Shown one piece after another: positions 1 through 5,995 of a stretch of 6,900 nucleotides of DNA. The notes beneath the pieces are model-generated. The model saw nothing but the letters and a program-made list of their open reading frames with translations, ran no database searches and was not told where the DNA came from. The translations under genes and the position numbers were made by a program. Numbering within the stretch: the stretch's first letter is position 1; each line of letters begins with the position of its first letter. The DNA is from Defluviitaleaceae bacterium (GTDB taxonomy: Bacteria; Bacillota_A; Clostridia; Lachnospirales; WQUN01): positions 1 to 6,900 of the forward strand of contig WREB01000066.1 of NCBI GenBank assembly GCA_009779525.1, written 5' to 3'.

Positions 1-908
1 AGGCTTATCGTTTTCTTGGAGGCGCCCGTCTCGCTCTTCGTCACGTTGGCGTATACGGAAAGCGTCTGCGTCTTCTCCGGCCTGATCGTGGCGCTCCACG
101 TCTTGCTAGATTTCGTGGTCCGAGTAAGGCGCGCGTCGGTGGTCGTGTCGTCGTGCTTAACCCAAACCTGGGTGGCGGCGACGTTAGTCGTGATCGTCAC
201 CGTCACGTATTCGCCCTCGGGCACGTTCGCCCTGCTTAGGCGAAGCCCGTTGACGGTAGCGACCGGTTCCGAAAACAAGACGTCGCGCTCGACCGAAGCC
301 GCGCCGCCGTAGCTGTAGATCGTGTTCGCGCTGACGCGGACGGTTTGCGTCCCTTCGGGCTTGATGTCGATCGTCCAGGTTCTTTCACCGTCGGGGTTGG
401 CCGATTTGAGCGAACCTTTTTTAAACGTGCCGTCGTTGTAGCGAACCCATACGTGCTCGGCCTTTTCGTTGGTCTTGACCGTTATCCGCACGGTGTCGCC
501 CTTGTGGTATTCCTCGTTGTCCATCTCGACGCTGTGCAAAAACGATTCGATGATCTTCAGGCTGCGCGTCTGGGCCCCGTGCACCGAATCCACCGAATTG
601 GCGTAGACCACGATTTCCTGCGGCTTGGAAAGCATGCACCTCGCGGTCCATACGTAAAAGCCGGCCGGGTCCGTCGCCATGTTCTCCACCCTGTGGATCA
701 AGCCGTCGTACTCGATGTAGACGAACTTCGCGTTGGCGTTCGTCACAACGGTAAACGTAATGTAGGTGCGTTCGGTAAACATGAGGCTGTTTGACGCGAC
801 GCTCACGATGCCGACCGAAGCTTCCGAGGCGCCGACGTTCACCGCGCCCGGGGCCAGCAGGCAAAGAGCGAGCGCCGCCGCGGCAAGCTTCCTTAAAACG
901 ATGCGCAT
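1..908 (-). CDS. Secreted protein with three Ig-like repeats, C-terminus beyond the window
   Basis: I do not recognise a named family. The frame is open for 302 codons from ATG at 908 to the window edge, so the C-terminus is missing. A GGGGAG ribosome site (920-915) lies 6 bases before the start. Residues 1-27 form a signal peptide: basic MRIVLRK, a hydrophobic run, and a likely signal peptidase I site after V25-G26-A27. The LALC around Cys16 is not a good lipobox. After it come three related segments of about 90 residues. Each has a beta-strand ending in T-N (N57, N147, N242), then V-[YW]-[IV] with an acidic turn (63-69, 153-160, 248-254), a Trp (W87, W178, W271), and a closing strand with an A-N pair (N104, N195, N288). 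Spacing between equivalent residues is 90-95, as expected for tandem Ig-like beta-sandwiches. It is transcribed divergently from rpsF. A surface or adhesive role is inferred from architecture only. Confidence 0.85.
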   Translation of the reverse strand, partial: MRIVLRKLAAAALALCLLAPGAVNVGASEASVGIVSVASNSLMFTERTYITFTVVTNANAKFVYIEYDGLIHRVENMATDPAGFYVWTARCMLSKPQEIVVYANSVDSVHGAQTRSLKIIESFLHSVEMDNEEYHKGDTVRITVKTNEKAEHVWVRYNDGTFKKGSLKSANPDGERTWTIDIKPEGTQTVRVSANTIYSYGGAASVERDVLFSEPVATVNGLRLSRANVPEGEYVTVTITTNVAATQVWVKHDDTTTDARLTRTTKSSKTWSATIRPEKTQTLSVYANVTKSETGASKKTIS

Positions 909-1013
909 TGAAATCTCCCCTTTTCATTGAAAAATGCGCCATGCATTTTCGCGCGCCCCTATGTTACCACATCGCCGGCAAAAATATACACAAGCTTCGG
1001 CCGCGTTTTTTTT

Positions 1014-1042
1014 TTGCAACCGCGGCACAGATGTGATAGAAT
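1014..1042 (+). promoter_or_regulatory. Sigma-A-type promoter of the rpsF operon
   Basis: The -35 box TTGCAA (1014-1019) is separated by exactly 17 bases from the -10 box TAGAAT (1037-1042). The -10 is extended: TGA immediately precedes it (1034-1036). A ten-T tract abuts the -35 box and could act as an UP-like element. Transcription would start near 1049, giving a leader of about 93 bases before rpsF. This is read from consensus matches only. Confidence 0.65.
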
Positions 1043-1052
1043 CAAGTTTGCC

Positions 1053-1117
1053 GCTTCCGCGAACCCGATTCGCGCGAAGCGAAACGACCATCCTTGCGCG
1101 GTTAAATTCCGCGCCAA
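1053..1117 (+). promoter_or_regulatory. Structured rpsF leader, candidate S6:S18 autoregulatory RNA
   Basis: Two hairpins fill the leader between the predicted transcription start and the ribosome site. Hairpin 1 pairs 1053-1063 with 1069-1080: 11 base pairs, one bulged C at 1075, and a CCCGA loop. Hairpin 2 pairs 1094-1101 with 1109-1117: 8 base pairs, one bulged C at 1114, and a 7-base loop. Neither is followed by a U-run, so they are not intrinsic terminators. Many bacteria carry an RNA motif before rpsF, with a conserved CCG, that the S6:S18 complex binds to repress translation. A CCG sits in the hairpin 1 loop (1065-1067). The pairing is seen in the sequence; membership of that motif family is inference. 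Confidence 0.45.
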
Positions 1118-1125
1118 ACGTCCAA

Positions 1126-1134
1126 AAGGAGGTG
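1126..1134 (+). promoter_or_regulatory. Strong ribosome binding site that fixes the rpsF TTG start
   Basis: AAGGAGGTG is a near-perfect match to the anti-Shine-Dalgarno sequence. It ends 7 bases before the TTG at 1142, and no ATG or GTG in that frame lies nearby. The start call for rpsF therefore rests on this site. Confidence 0.85.
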
Positions 1135-1141
1135 TACCGAA

Positions 1142-1429
1142 TTGAACAAGTACGAACTTGGCGTCATCGTAAAGACGGGGCCCGAGGAGGATTCCGCGGC
1201 CGCCGAGCTTGAGAAGGTGCAGGCGCTCGTCACCCGCTTCGGCGGGACGATCGAAAAGGTCGACGACTGGGGGAAGCGGAGGCTCGCCTATCCGATCCAA
1301 AAGCTGACGGAAGGCGCCTACGCCTTCATAACCTTTTCGTCGGAAGCCGGCGCCCCGGCCGAAATCGAAGAAAGGCTCGGAATCATGGAAAGCGTTTTAA
1401 GGTTTTTATTGGTTAGATTAGACGATTGA
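1142..1429 (+). CDS. rpsF: 30S ribosomal protein S6
   Basis: S6 binds the platform of the small ribosomal subunit as a partner of S18 during 30S assembly. The 95-residue length is normal for the family. Hallmarks in order: N-terminal YELGVIV strand (residues 4-10), a helix, FGGTIEKVDDWGKRRLAYPI (33-52), the G-A-Y-A-F-I-T-F strand (58-65), and a C-terminal helix and strand IMESVLRFLLVRLDD (81-95). The start is TTG, supported by the strong ribosome site just before it and by the conserved N-terminus beginning at residue 3. It is the first gene of an operon with ssb 15 bases downstream and rpsR next, the usual bacterial order. The long acidic or Lys-rich tail of some S6 proteins is absent. Confidence 0.97.
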   Translation: MNKYELGVIVKTGPEEDSAAAELEKVQALVTRFGGTIEKVDDWGKRRLAYPIQKLTEGAYAFITFSSEAGAPAEIEERLGIMESVLRFLLVRLDD

Positions 1430-1444
1430 TCGAAGGAGAGGAAA

Positions 1445-1921
1445 ATGAATAAGGTCATTTTACTCGGCCGCCTGACAAAGGATCCCGAAGTCAGGTATTC
1501 GCAGAGCGCCGAGCCGACCGCGGTCGCGCGTTTCACCCTCGCGGTCAACCGCCGGTTTAAGCGGGAAGGCGAACCGGACGCGGACTTCATCGGCTGCGTC
1601 GCGTTCGGAAAAAGCGGCGAATTCGCCGAAAAGTATTTGAAAAAAGGCATGCAGATAAGCCTTGCGGGGCGCATCACCGTCAGGACTTACGACGACAACG
1701 CGGGGCAGCGCCGCTGGATTACGGAAGTTGTCGCGGAAGAACTTGAGTTCGCCGAAAGCAAGAGCGCCTACGAGGCGCGCATGGCGCAAGGCGGCGACGG
1801 TTTCGACCGCCAGTACGCAGGAAGCGGGCAGGGGGCGCCGAACAAAACCCCGGCCGCATACGAACCCGAAGGTTTCGCCGCGATAACCGAGAGTATCGAC
1901 GACGACGACCTTCCGTTTTGA
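1445..1921 (+). CDS. ssb: Single-stranded DNA-binding protein
   Basis: SSB coats single-stranded DNA during replication, recombination and repair and recruits partner enzymes through its tail. The protein is 158 residues. The N-terminal OB fold spans about residues 1-105: [19 protein letters not shown] at the start, [22 protein letters not shown] (48-69), and [16 protein letters not shown] (87-102). The position often held by Trp in CVxWGK is Phe54 here, a common variant. A flexible Gly/Gln/Pro-rich linker follows, then the acidic tail I-D-D-D-D-L-P-F (151-158), the conserved site that binds SSB partner proteins. An AAGGAG ribosome site lies 6 bases before the ATG. It sits between rpsF and rpsR, as in most bacteria, and is presumably co-transcribed with them. 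The intact tail argues for the essential replicative SSB. Confidence 0.97.
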   Translation: MNKVILLGRLTKDPEVRYSQSAEPTAVARFTLAVNRRFKREGEPDADFIGCVAFGKSGEFAEKYLKKGMQISLAGRITVRTYDDNAGQRRWITEVVAEELEFAESKSAYEARMAQGGDGFDRQYAGSGQGAPNKTPAAYEPEGFAAITESIDDDDLPF

Positions 1922-1944
1922 CGGCCATGAGAAGGAGCGACGAT

Positions 1945-2175
1945 ATGGTTCAAAAGAGGCGCGGGCGGCGCAAGAAACGCGTATGCCAATACTGCGTCGA
2001 TAAGATAAATTTCATCGACTACAAGGACGTGGGCAAGCTTCGCAAATTCGCCTCCGAACGCGGCAAGATCCTTCCGAGGCGCGTCACCGGCAACTGCGCG
2101 AAGCACCAGCGCGCGATGACCGTTTCGATCAAGCGCGCCCGCCATATGGCGCTGATGGTTTACACCTCGGAATAA
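1945..2175 (+). CDS. rpsR: 30S ribosomal protein S18, zinc-binding type
   Basis: S18 joins S6 on the 30S platform. The protein is 76 residues with a basic N-terminus (KRRGRRKKR), [24 protein letters not shown] (23-46) and IKRARHMAL (62-70), all core S18 features. Cys14, Cys17, Cys51 and His54 are arranged like the metal-binding form of S18, so a bound zinc is likely. I start it at ATG 1945 because AAGGAG (1932-1937) lies 7 bases upstream. In-frame TTG 1918 and ATG 1927 would add up to nine residues but have no good ribosome site, and TTG 1918 overlaps the ssb stop. The gene following it is an exporter permease rather than rplI, which is often found here. Confidence 0.96.
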   Translation: MVQKRRGRRKKRVCQYCVDKINFIDYKDVGKLRKFASERGKILPRRVTGNCAKHQRAMTVSIKRARHMALMVYTSE

Positions 2176-2985
2176 TTGAGGTCAGCCGGCGTATTCGCGG
2201 CCGCGTTCGCCATACGCACGAAAGCGGGCCTCCAGTACCGCGTCCCGGCGGTCGCCGGTATCGCGACCCAGTTCTTCTGGGGACTGATGCTGATCATGGT
2301 TTATTCGGCGTTTTACGCCGGGTCAAAAAATTATCCCGCTAGCCTGCCGCAAGCCGTATCCTACGTATGGCTGCAGCAGGCTTTTTTGTACGCGTTCGGG
2401 CTTTGGATCTACGACCAGGAAATCGCCGAGACGATCAGGACCGGCCAGATCGCCTATGAGTTGACGCGCCCGCGTTCGCTCTACGTCTTTTGGCTCGCGA
2501 AGACGCTCGGGCAGCGAATTTCGGGGGTCATGCTCCGCTTTCCGCCAGTCGTCGTAATCGCTTCGGTGCTGCCCTCCGCTTACCGCCTTTCGCCGCCGGC
2601 CGGCCTCGCGGCGCTCGGGTTCTTTATAATCGCGCTTTTCCTCGGGATGCTCGTGACGGCGGCCTATACGCTTATCGCTTACCTCACGCTTTTCTATTTC
2701 CAAACCTCCACCGTAATAATGCAGTCGTTTTCGCTTTTCGCGCAATTTTTGGCGGGCCAGTTCGTCCCGATTTTGTTTTTTCCGGAGCGGGCGCAGCGCG
2801 TCCTCTACGCCCTTCCGTTCGCGTACGTTAACGATTTCGCGATTCGGATATACACCGGCGAATACGGCGCCGCTTTTATCGCGCGCGGGCTTTTTATCCA
2901 GGCGGCGTGGATATTGGTTCTTGGCGCGGCGGGGCTGCTGATGCTAAAGTCCGCGTTGAAAAGGACGGTCGCTCACGGGGGTTGA
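2176..2985 (+). CDS. ABC-2 family exporter permease, first of a pair
   Basis: This is a multi-pass membrane subunit of an ABC-2 type transporter, resembling the COG4587-like family. The substrate is unknown. The 269-residue length fits. About six hydrophobic segments can be seen, near residues 24-48, 58-78, 112-135, 142-172, 182-204 and 236-257. Family-like features are LQYRVPAVAGIATQFFWG (19-36), the cytoplasmic stretch DQEIAETIRTGQIAYELTRP (80-99), and the C-terminal LKRTVAHGG. The start is TTG at 2176, immediately after the rpsR stop, with only a weak GGAA before it. No other start lies near the conserved N-terminus, so translation is probably coupled to rpsR. Such permeases usually work with a second permease, which follows here, and an ATPase of the COG4586 type, which is not in this window. 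Confidence 0.9.
   Translation: MRSAGVFAAAFAIRTKAGLQYRVPAVAGIATQFFWGLMLIMVYSAFYAGSKNYPASLPQAVSYVWLQQAFLYAFGLWIYDQEIAETIRTGQIAYELTRPRSLYVFWLAKTLGQRISGVMLRFPPVVVIASVLPSAYRLSPPAGLAALGFFIIALFLGMLVTAAYTLIAYLTLFYFQTSTVIMQSFSLFAQFLAGQFVPILFFPERAQRVLYALPFAYVNDFAIRIYTGEYGAAFIARGLFIQAAWILVLGAAGLLMLKSALKRTVAHGG
2977..2982 (+). promoter_or_regulatory. Putative ribosome binding site for the second permease
   Basis: GGGGGT lies inside the last codons of the first permease. It differs from GGAGGT by one base and can pair with the anti-Shine-Dalgarno sequence through a G-U wobble. It ends 9 bases before the proposed ATC start at 2992. It is weak evidence alone but fits the homology-based start. Confidence 0.4.
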
Positions 2986-2991
2986 ACCTAT

Positions 2992-3774
2992 ATCAAACTT
3001 TATTTTCGCTACCTTTCGATCAACGTAAAAAGCGAGACGGAGTACCGCGCCTCGTTTCTCGTTTATTTGCTTAGCAACCCGTTTTTTATATTGATGGAGC
3101 TTCTTGGCATTTTGGTTTTGTTCGGAAGGTTCGGGACGATCGGCGGCTGGACCTTGAGCGAGATGCTGCTCCCGTTCGCGGTCGTCAACTTCGGCTGCGC
3201 CTTCAGCGAGACGTTTTTCCGCGCGTTCGACCGGTTCGAAACTTATGTAAAAAACGCCGGCGTCGACAGGATGCTGCTTCGCCCCAAATCGCTCATGCTC
3301 CAGACCGCCGGCGCCGATTTCAACTTGGGCCGCTGCGGGCGGATCGCGCTCACGCTTTTTTTCGTCTGCTACGCGTTTGGCGAAAACCGACTCGCGGTAA
3401 ACCCTGCGAATTTGATTCTAACTGCGCTTATGTGCCTAAGCTCCGCGCTTATATTTTGCGGGGTGCTCCTGCTTCGCGCGGCGCTCTGCTTCTGGACCGT
3501 CGAGGGGCTCGAGGTGATGAACATCCTCCACCACGGCGGGCGGACCGCGCTGCAGTACCCGCTTTCGATATACAACAGGGCGTTCCGTTTCGCGTTCACG
3601 TTCCTCGTTCCCTTCGGCGCCGCCAACTACTATCCGCTGCTGGTCCTTTTGGGCAAAGCGGAGGGAGGCGCCGTTATTTATTCGCTGCTGCCGTTTATCA
3701 ACATTTTGTTTTTCTTTTTGTGTTATCTCGTGTGGCGAAAGGGGATCAGGCGATACGCCTCGACCGGTTCGTAA
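2992..3774 (+). CDS. ABC-2 family exporter permease, second of a pair, probable ATC start
   Basis: This is the partner membrane subunit of the preceding permease, resembling the COG3694-like family. Core features lie in the order expected: DRMLLRPKSLMLQ, then FWTVEGLEVMNIL, QYPLSIYN, FLVPFGAANYYPL, and the C-terminal YLVWRKGIRRYASTGS. The first ordinary start codon in frame is TTG 3067, which gives only 235 residues and cuts into the first membrane segment. The frame is open back to the previous gene's TGA at 2983-2985, and the upstream codons read KLYFRYLS, then ETEYRASF, typical of this family's N-terminus. Beginning at ATC 2992 gives 260 residues, the usual length. Either ATC is a rare start or an ATG has been changed by mutation or sequencing error. 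The gene is co-directional and nearly contiguous with its partner. Function as an exporter subunit is inferred from family. Confidence 0.85.
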   Translation: MKLYFRYLSINVKSETEYRASFLVYLLSNPFFILMELLGILVLFGRFGTIGGWTLSEMLLPFAVVNFGCAFSETFFRAFDRFETYVKNAGVDRMLLRPKSLMLQTAGADFNLGRCGRIALTLFFVCYAFGENRLAVNPANLILTALMCLSSALIFCGVLLLRAALCFWTVEGLEVMNILHHGGRTALQYPLSIYNRAFRFAFTFLVPFGAANYYPLLVLLGKAEGGAVIYSLLPFINILFFFLCYLVWRKGIRRYASTGS

Positions 3775-3779
3775 GAAAT

Positions 3780-3801
3780 AATTTATAATATGTTATAAAT
3801 T
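3780..3801. repeat. Perfect A/T inverted repeat just after the permease stop
   Basis: AATTTATAA (3780-3788) and TTATAAATT (3793-3801) are exact reverse complements around a TATG loop. The stem contains only A-U pairs, so it would be weak as a terminator in RNA. It begins 6 bases after the stop codon of the second permease. It could be a weak 3' end structure, a protein-binding site, or a by-product of AT-rich promoter DNA. Confidence 0.5.
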
Positions 3802-3825
3802 CTGTAATAATTTTGTAAAATATGC

Positions 3826-3855
3826 TTCCATCCTCCCGACAACCCGTGCTATAAT
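3826..3855 (+). promoter_or_regulatory. Extended -10 promoter of the murA operon
   Basis: TATAAT at 3850-3855 is a perfect -10 box, preceded by TGC (3847-3849), the extended -10 element. The best -35 candidate is weak: TTCCAT (3826-3831), 18 bases upstream. Extended -10 promoters tolerate a poor -35, and the AT-rich DNA further upstream could serve as an UP element. Transcription would begin near 3862, leaving a leader of about 70 bases. Confidence 0.6.
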
Positions 3856-3932
3856 TATAAAAATTTGTTAACGAATAATATTTTCTTAATATATTCGCGT
3901 AACGTGAAACCGTGACCCATCCGGAGGCAGCA

Positions 3933-5195
3933 ATGGAATACATAACGATAAACGGCCGCAGGCGGCTCGAGGGCAAAGTCAGAATCAACGGGGCAAAAAA
4001 CGCGGCGGTGGCGATAATTCCCGCCGCGATCGCAACTTGCGGGGTTTGCGTGATCGACAACCTCCCCCACATCGAGGACGTTATGATACAGGCGAACGCG
4101 ATCCGCAGCCTCGGCGGCAAGTGCGAATTCCTCGACGAGCATACGCTCGAGATAGACGGCAAAGACATCAACTCCTACACCGTCAACTACAACCTGCTTA
4201 AGAACATGCGCGGCTCTTATTACTTCATGGGGGCGCTGCTCGGCCGCTTCAAGCGGGCGGAGGTACCGATGCCGGGCGGTTGCAATTTCGGGCTTCGCCC
4301 GATCGATTTCCATATAAAAGGGTTTGAGGCGCTCGGCGCGAAGTGGGAGCTCGAGCACGGATTGATGAAGCTTTCCGCCGAAAGGCTGACCGGCGCGAAC
4401 ATATACCTCGACTACCCGAGCGTAGGAGCTACCGTCAACATCATGCTGGCCGCGGTGTACGCCGAAGGCGTCACGCACATCGAGAACGCCGCGAAGGAGC
4501 CCCACGTCGTCGACACCGCCAACTTCCTAAACAAGCTCGGCGCGAAGATCAAGGGCGCGGGCACCGACATCATACGCATCACCGGGGTCAACGAGCTTAA
4601 CGGCGGAGAATACACGATAATCCCCGACCAGATCGAGGCGGGCACTTACATGATCGCCGCGGCGATTACCGGCGGAGACATTACGGTCGAAGGCATAATA
4701 CCCAAGCACATGGACTCGCTTACGGCAAAGCTTCGGGACATGGGCTGCGAGGCTTCCGAGGGCGACGACTGCGTCCGCGTGAAGTGCGGCGGCGAGTTAA
4801 ACTCATGCAATATAAAGGCGACGTTTTACCCCGGGTTCCCGACGGACCTCCAGCCGCAGATGACGACGCTTCTTTGCGGCGCGAGGGGGACGGGCGTCGT
4901 ATCCGAAACCGTCTTCGAAAACAGGTTCCAGTACGTCAACGAACTAAAGCGCCTCGGCGCGAACATAACCGTCGAGGGCCGCGTCGCGGTGATCGAGGGG
5001 CCGTGCGCCCTGACCGGGGCGCAGGTGAGCGCGACCGACCTTCGCGCCGGGATTGCGCTGGTTCTAGCCGGACTCGCCGCGAAGGGCGAGACGGTGATCG
5101 GCAACATAAAATACCTCGACCGGGGCTACGAGCAGTACGAATCCAAGTTCCGCGCGCTTGGGGCGGAGATACACCGAATAGAACGGCCCGATTGA
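3933..5195 (+). CDS. murA: UDP-N-acetylglucosamine 1-carboxyvinyltransferase
   Basis: MurA transfers enolpyruvate from phosphoenolpyruvate to UDP-N-acetylglucosamine, the first committed cytoplasmic step of peptidoglycan synthesis. The 420-residue length is typical. Key residues are all in place: Lys22-Asn23 in NGAKNA, the catalytic Cys117 in PGGCNFG (the residue fosfomycin alkylates), Asp305 in YPGFPTDLQPQ, and Arg371 in DLRAGIALVLAG. The family end motif IKYLDRGYEQYESKFRALGA is at 392-411. The sequence around MRGSYYFMGALLGRFKRAEVP resembles the MurAB/MurZ branch of Firmicutes more than E. coli MurA. The start is ATG 3933, with GGAGG (3923-3927) 5 bases ahead; an upstream in-frame GTG at 3912 has no comparable site. 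It is first in an operon with walJ and a helicase. Cys117 predicts sensitivity to fosfomycin at the target level. Confidence 0.97.
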   Translation: MEYITINGRRRLEGKVRINGAKNAAVAIIPAAIATCGVCVIDNLPHIEDVMIQANAIRSLGGKCEFLDEHTLEIDGKDINSYTVNYNLLKNMRGSYYFMGALLGRFKRAEVPMPGGCNFGLRPIDFHIKGFEALGAKWELEHGLMKLSAERLTGANIYLDYPSVGATVNIMLAAVYAEGVTHIENAAKEPHVVDTANFLNKLGAKIKGAGTDIIRITGVNELNGGEYTIIPDQIEAGTYMIAAAITGGDITVEGIIPKHMDSLTAKLRDMGCEASEGDDCVRVKCGGELNSCNIKATFYPGFPTDLQPQMTTLLCGARGTGVVSETVFENRFQYVNELKRLGANITVEGRVAVIEGPCALTGAQVSATDLRAGIALVLAGLAAKGETVIGNIKYLDRGYEQYESKFRALGAEIHRIERPD

Positions 5196-5980
5196 TGCTC
5201 CGCTTCTGCCCGATCGCAAGCGGCTCAAGCGGCAATTGCATCTACGTCGGGGCGGGTGGCGCGAATATCCTTATCGACGCGGGCATAAGCGGCAAGCGGA
5301 TCGCCGAGGGCTTTTCCTACCTGAAGATGGACTGCGTCGACGCGCTTTTCATTACGCACGAGCATTCCGACCACATAGGGAGCGTCGGGGTGTTCGCGAG
5401 GCGCTACAATACGCCGATATACGCCACGCAGAAGACGTGGCGTTTTTTAATTCGCCACAACGTGCTTGGCCCGATCGAACGGTCTCTTATGCAAACGGTA
5501 ACACCTGGCTCGCCGGTGCGAATCGGAGGCGCCGAAATCACCGCCTTCGAGATACCGCACGACGCCGTCGAGCCGGTTGGGTATGCGGTCCGGACCGGCG
5601 GATATAAAGCCGTCGTCGCGACCGACATAGGGCACGTGACCGACGTCGTCCGCAAAAACGCCTACGATTCGGACATTCTGTTTCTCGAAAGCAACCACGA
5701 TTTGGAAATGTTAAAAAACGGGCGCTATTCGAGGCAGCTCAAGGAACGCGTGATGGGTCTGCGCGGGCACCTCTCCAACGTATCGGCGGGCGAGCTTCTG
5801 GCCGAGGCCGCGACCGAGCGGCTTAAGCAAGCCTACCTCGGGCACTTAAGCGAGGAGAACAACCGCCCGATGATCGCAATCGACACGGTGCGCAGGATCC
5901 TCGACGGGCGGATGGTTGAAGTAAGGGAACTTTGCGTCGCCGAAAGAAACGGACCCGGCGAGTTGACCGAAATCCCATAG
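5195..5980 (+). CDS. walJ: WalJ/YycJ-type metallo-beta-lactamase-fold hydrolase
   Basis: The protein is 261 residues and matches the YycJ/WalJ family, cytoplasmic MBL-fold proteins linked in Firmicutes to the WalRK cell-wall pathway and to coordination of division with replication; the in vivo substrate is not settled. The N-terminus LRFCPIASGSSGNCIYVG is characteristic. Metal ligands visible are the THEHSDH motif (His55, His57, Asp59, His60), Asp144 in VATDIG, and downstream histidines including His122 (IPHD), His168 (ESNHD) and His192 (RGHLSN). Its ATG overlaps the murA TGA by one base (TGATG), so translation is likely coupled; there is no strong ribosome site. A longer open frame begins inside murA but has no family resemblance before this ATG. 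The murA-walJ neighbourhood fits a cell-wall role. The walRK regulators themselves are not in the window. Confidence 0.92.
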   Translation: MLRFCPIASGSSGNCIYVGAGGANILIDAGISGKRIAEGFSYLKMDCVDALFITHEHSDHIGSVGVFARRYNTPIYATQKTWRFLIRHNVLGPIERSLMQTVTPGSPVRIGGAEITAFEIPHDAVEPVGYAVRTGGYKAVVATDIGHVTDVVRKNAYDSDILFLESNHDLEMLKNGRYSRQLKERVMGLRGHLSNVSAGELLAEAATERLKQAYLGHLSEENNRPMIAIDTVRRILDGRMVEVRELCVAERNGPGELTEIP

Positions 5981-5995
5981 CAGCGCGAGGATATT

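Larger units (their letters stand above)
909..1141. other. Divergent intergenic region
   Basis: This gap separates the leftward secreted-protein gene from the rightward rpsF operon. It holds a rightward promoter, a run of ten T (1006-1015), a 6-bp inverted repeat flanking the -35 box (1000-1005 with 1021-1026) and a structured rpsF leader. Short frames on both strands here lack ribosome sites and family resemblance, so I do not call them genes. A leftward -10-like TATATT (988-983, minus strand) is preceded by TGTG but has only an A-run at the -35 distance, so the leftward promoter remains uncertain. Confidence 0.7.
3775..3932 (+). promoter_or_regulatory. AT-rich intergenic island before the murA operon
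   Basis: Between 3781 and 3900 only 29 of 120 bases are G or C, sharply below the flanking genes. It contains the probable murA promoter, a perfect A/T palindrome (3780-3801), a smaller one (3810-3821, ATTTT-GT-AAAAT), and a second promoter-like pair, TTGTTA (3865-3870) and TAATAT (3887-3892) with 16 bases between. I see no GC-rich hairpin plus U-run, so no intrinsic terminator for the upstream operon. No small gene is supported. Confidence 0.6.

Noticed and set aside
421..942. 173-residue minus-strand frame in the left region.
   Set aside because: It is a shifted-frame shadow of the secreted-protein gene, with Arg/His/Gly-rich composition and no signal peptide, while the other frame has a signal peptide and clear repeats.
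983..988. TATATT on the minus strand as a -10 box for the secreted-protein gene.
   Set aside because: The preceding TGTG is suggestive, but the -35 position holds only an A-run and the nearest TTGCAA is 25 bases away, so I list it as uncertain rather than a feature.
2176..3774. The two permeases share one reading frame separated only by TGA 2983-2985, suggesting a fusion read through a recoded UGA.
   Set aside because: rpsF, ssb and murA all end in TGA at the expected lengths, so UGA is a stop here. The first permease also ends with its family's usual LKR...GG tail, and the second starts with its family's usual N-terminus, so these are two genes.
3780..3801. Intrinsic terminator for the rpsF-permease operon.
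   Set aside because: The palindrome has no G-C pairs and no clean U-run after it, so it does not meet the usual criteria.
3855..4505. 216-residue minus-strand frame opposite the start of murA.
   Set aside because: It lies antisense to well-conserved murA codons, has no recognisable domain and crosses the AT-rich promoter region.
4784..5194. Long frame running into walJ that could be read as a 398-residue protein.
   Set aside because: The part before ATG 5195 overlaps murA in another frame, is rich in Arg/Asp as shadow frames of GC-rich genes are, and has no family resemblance; WalJ homology begins exactly at the ATG.
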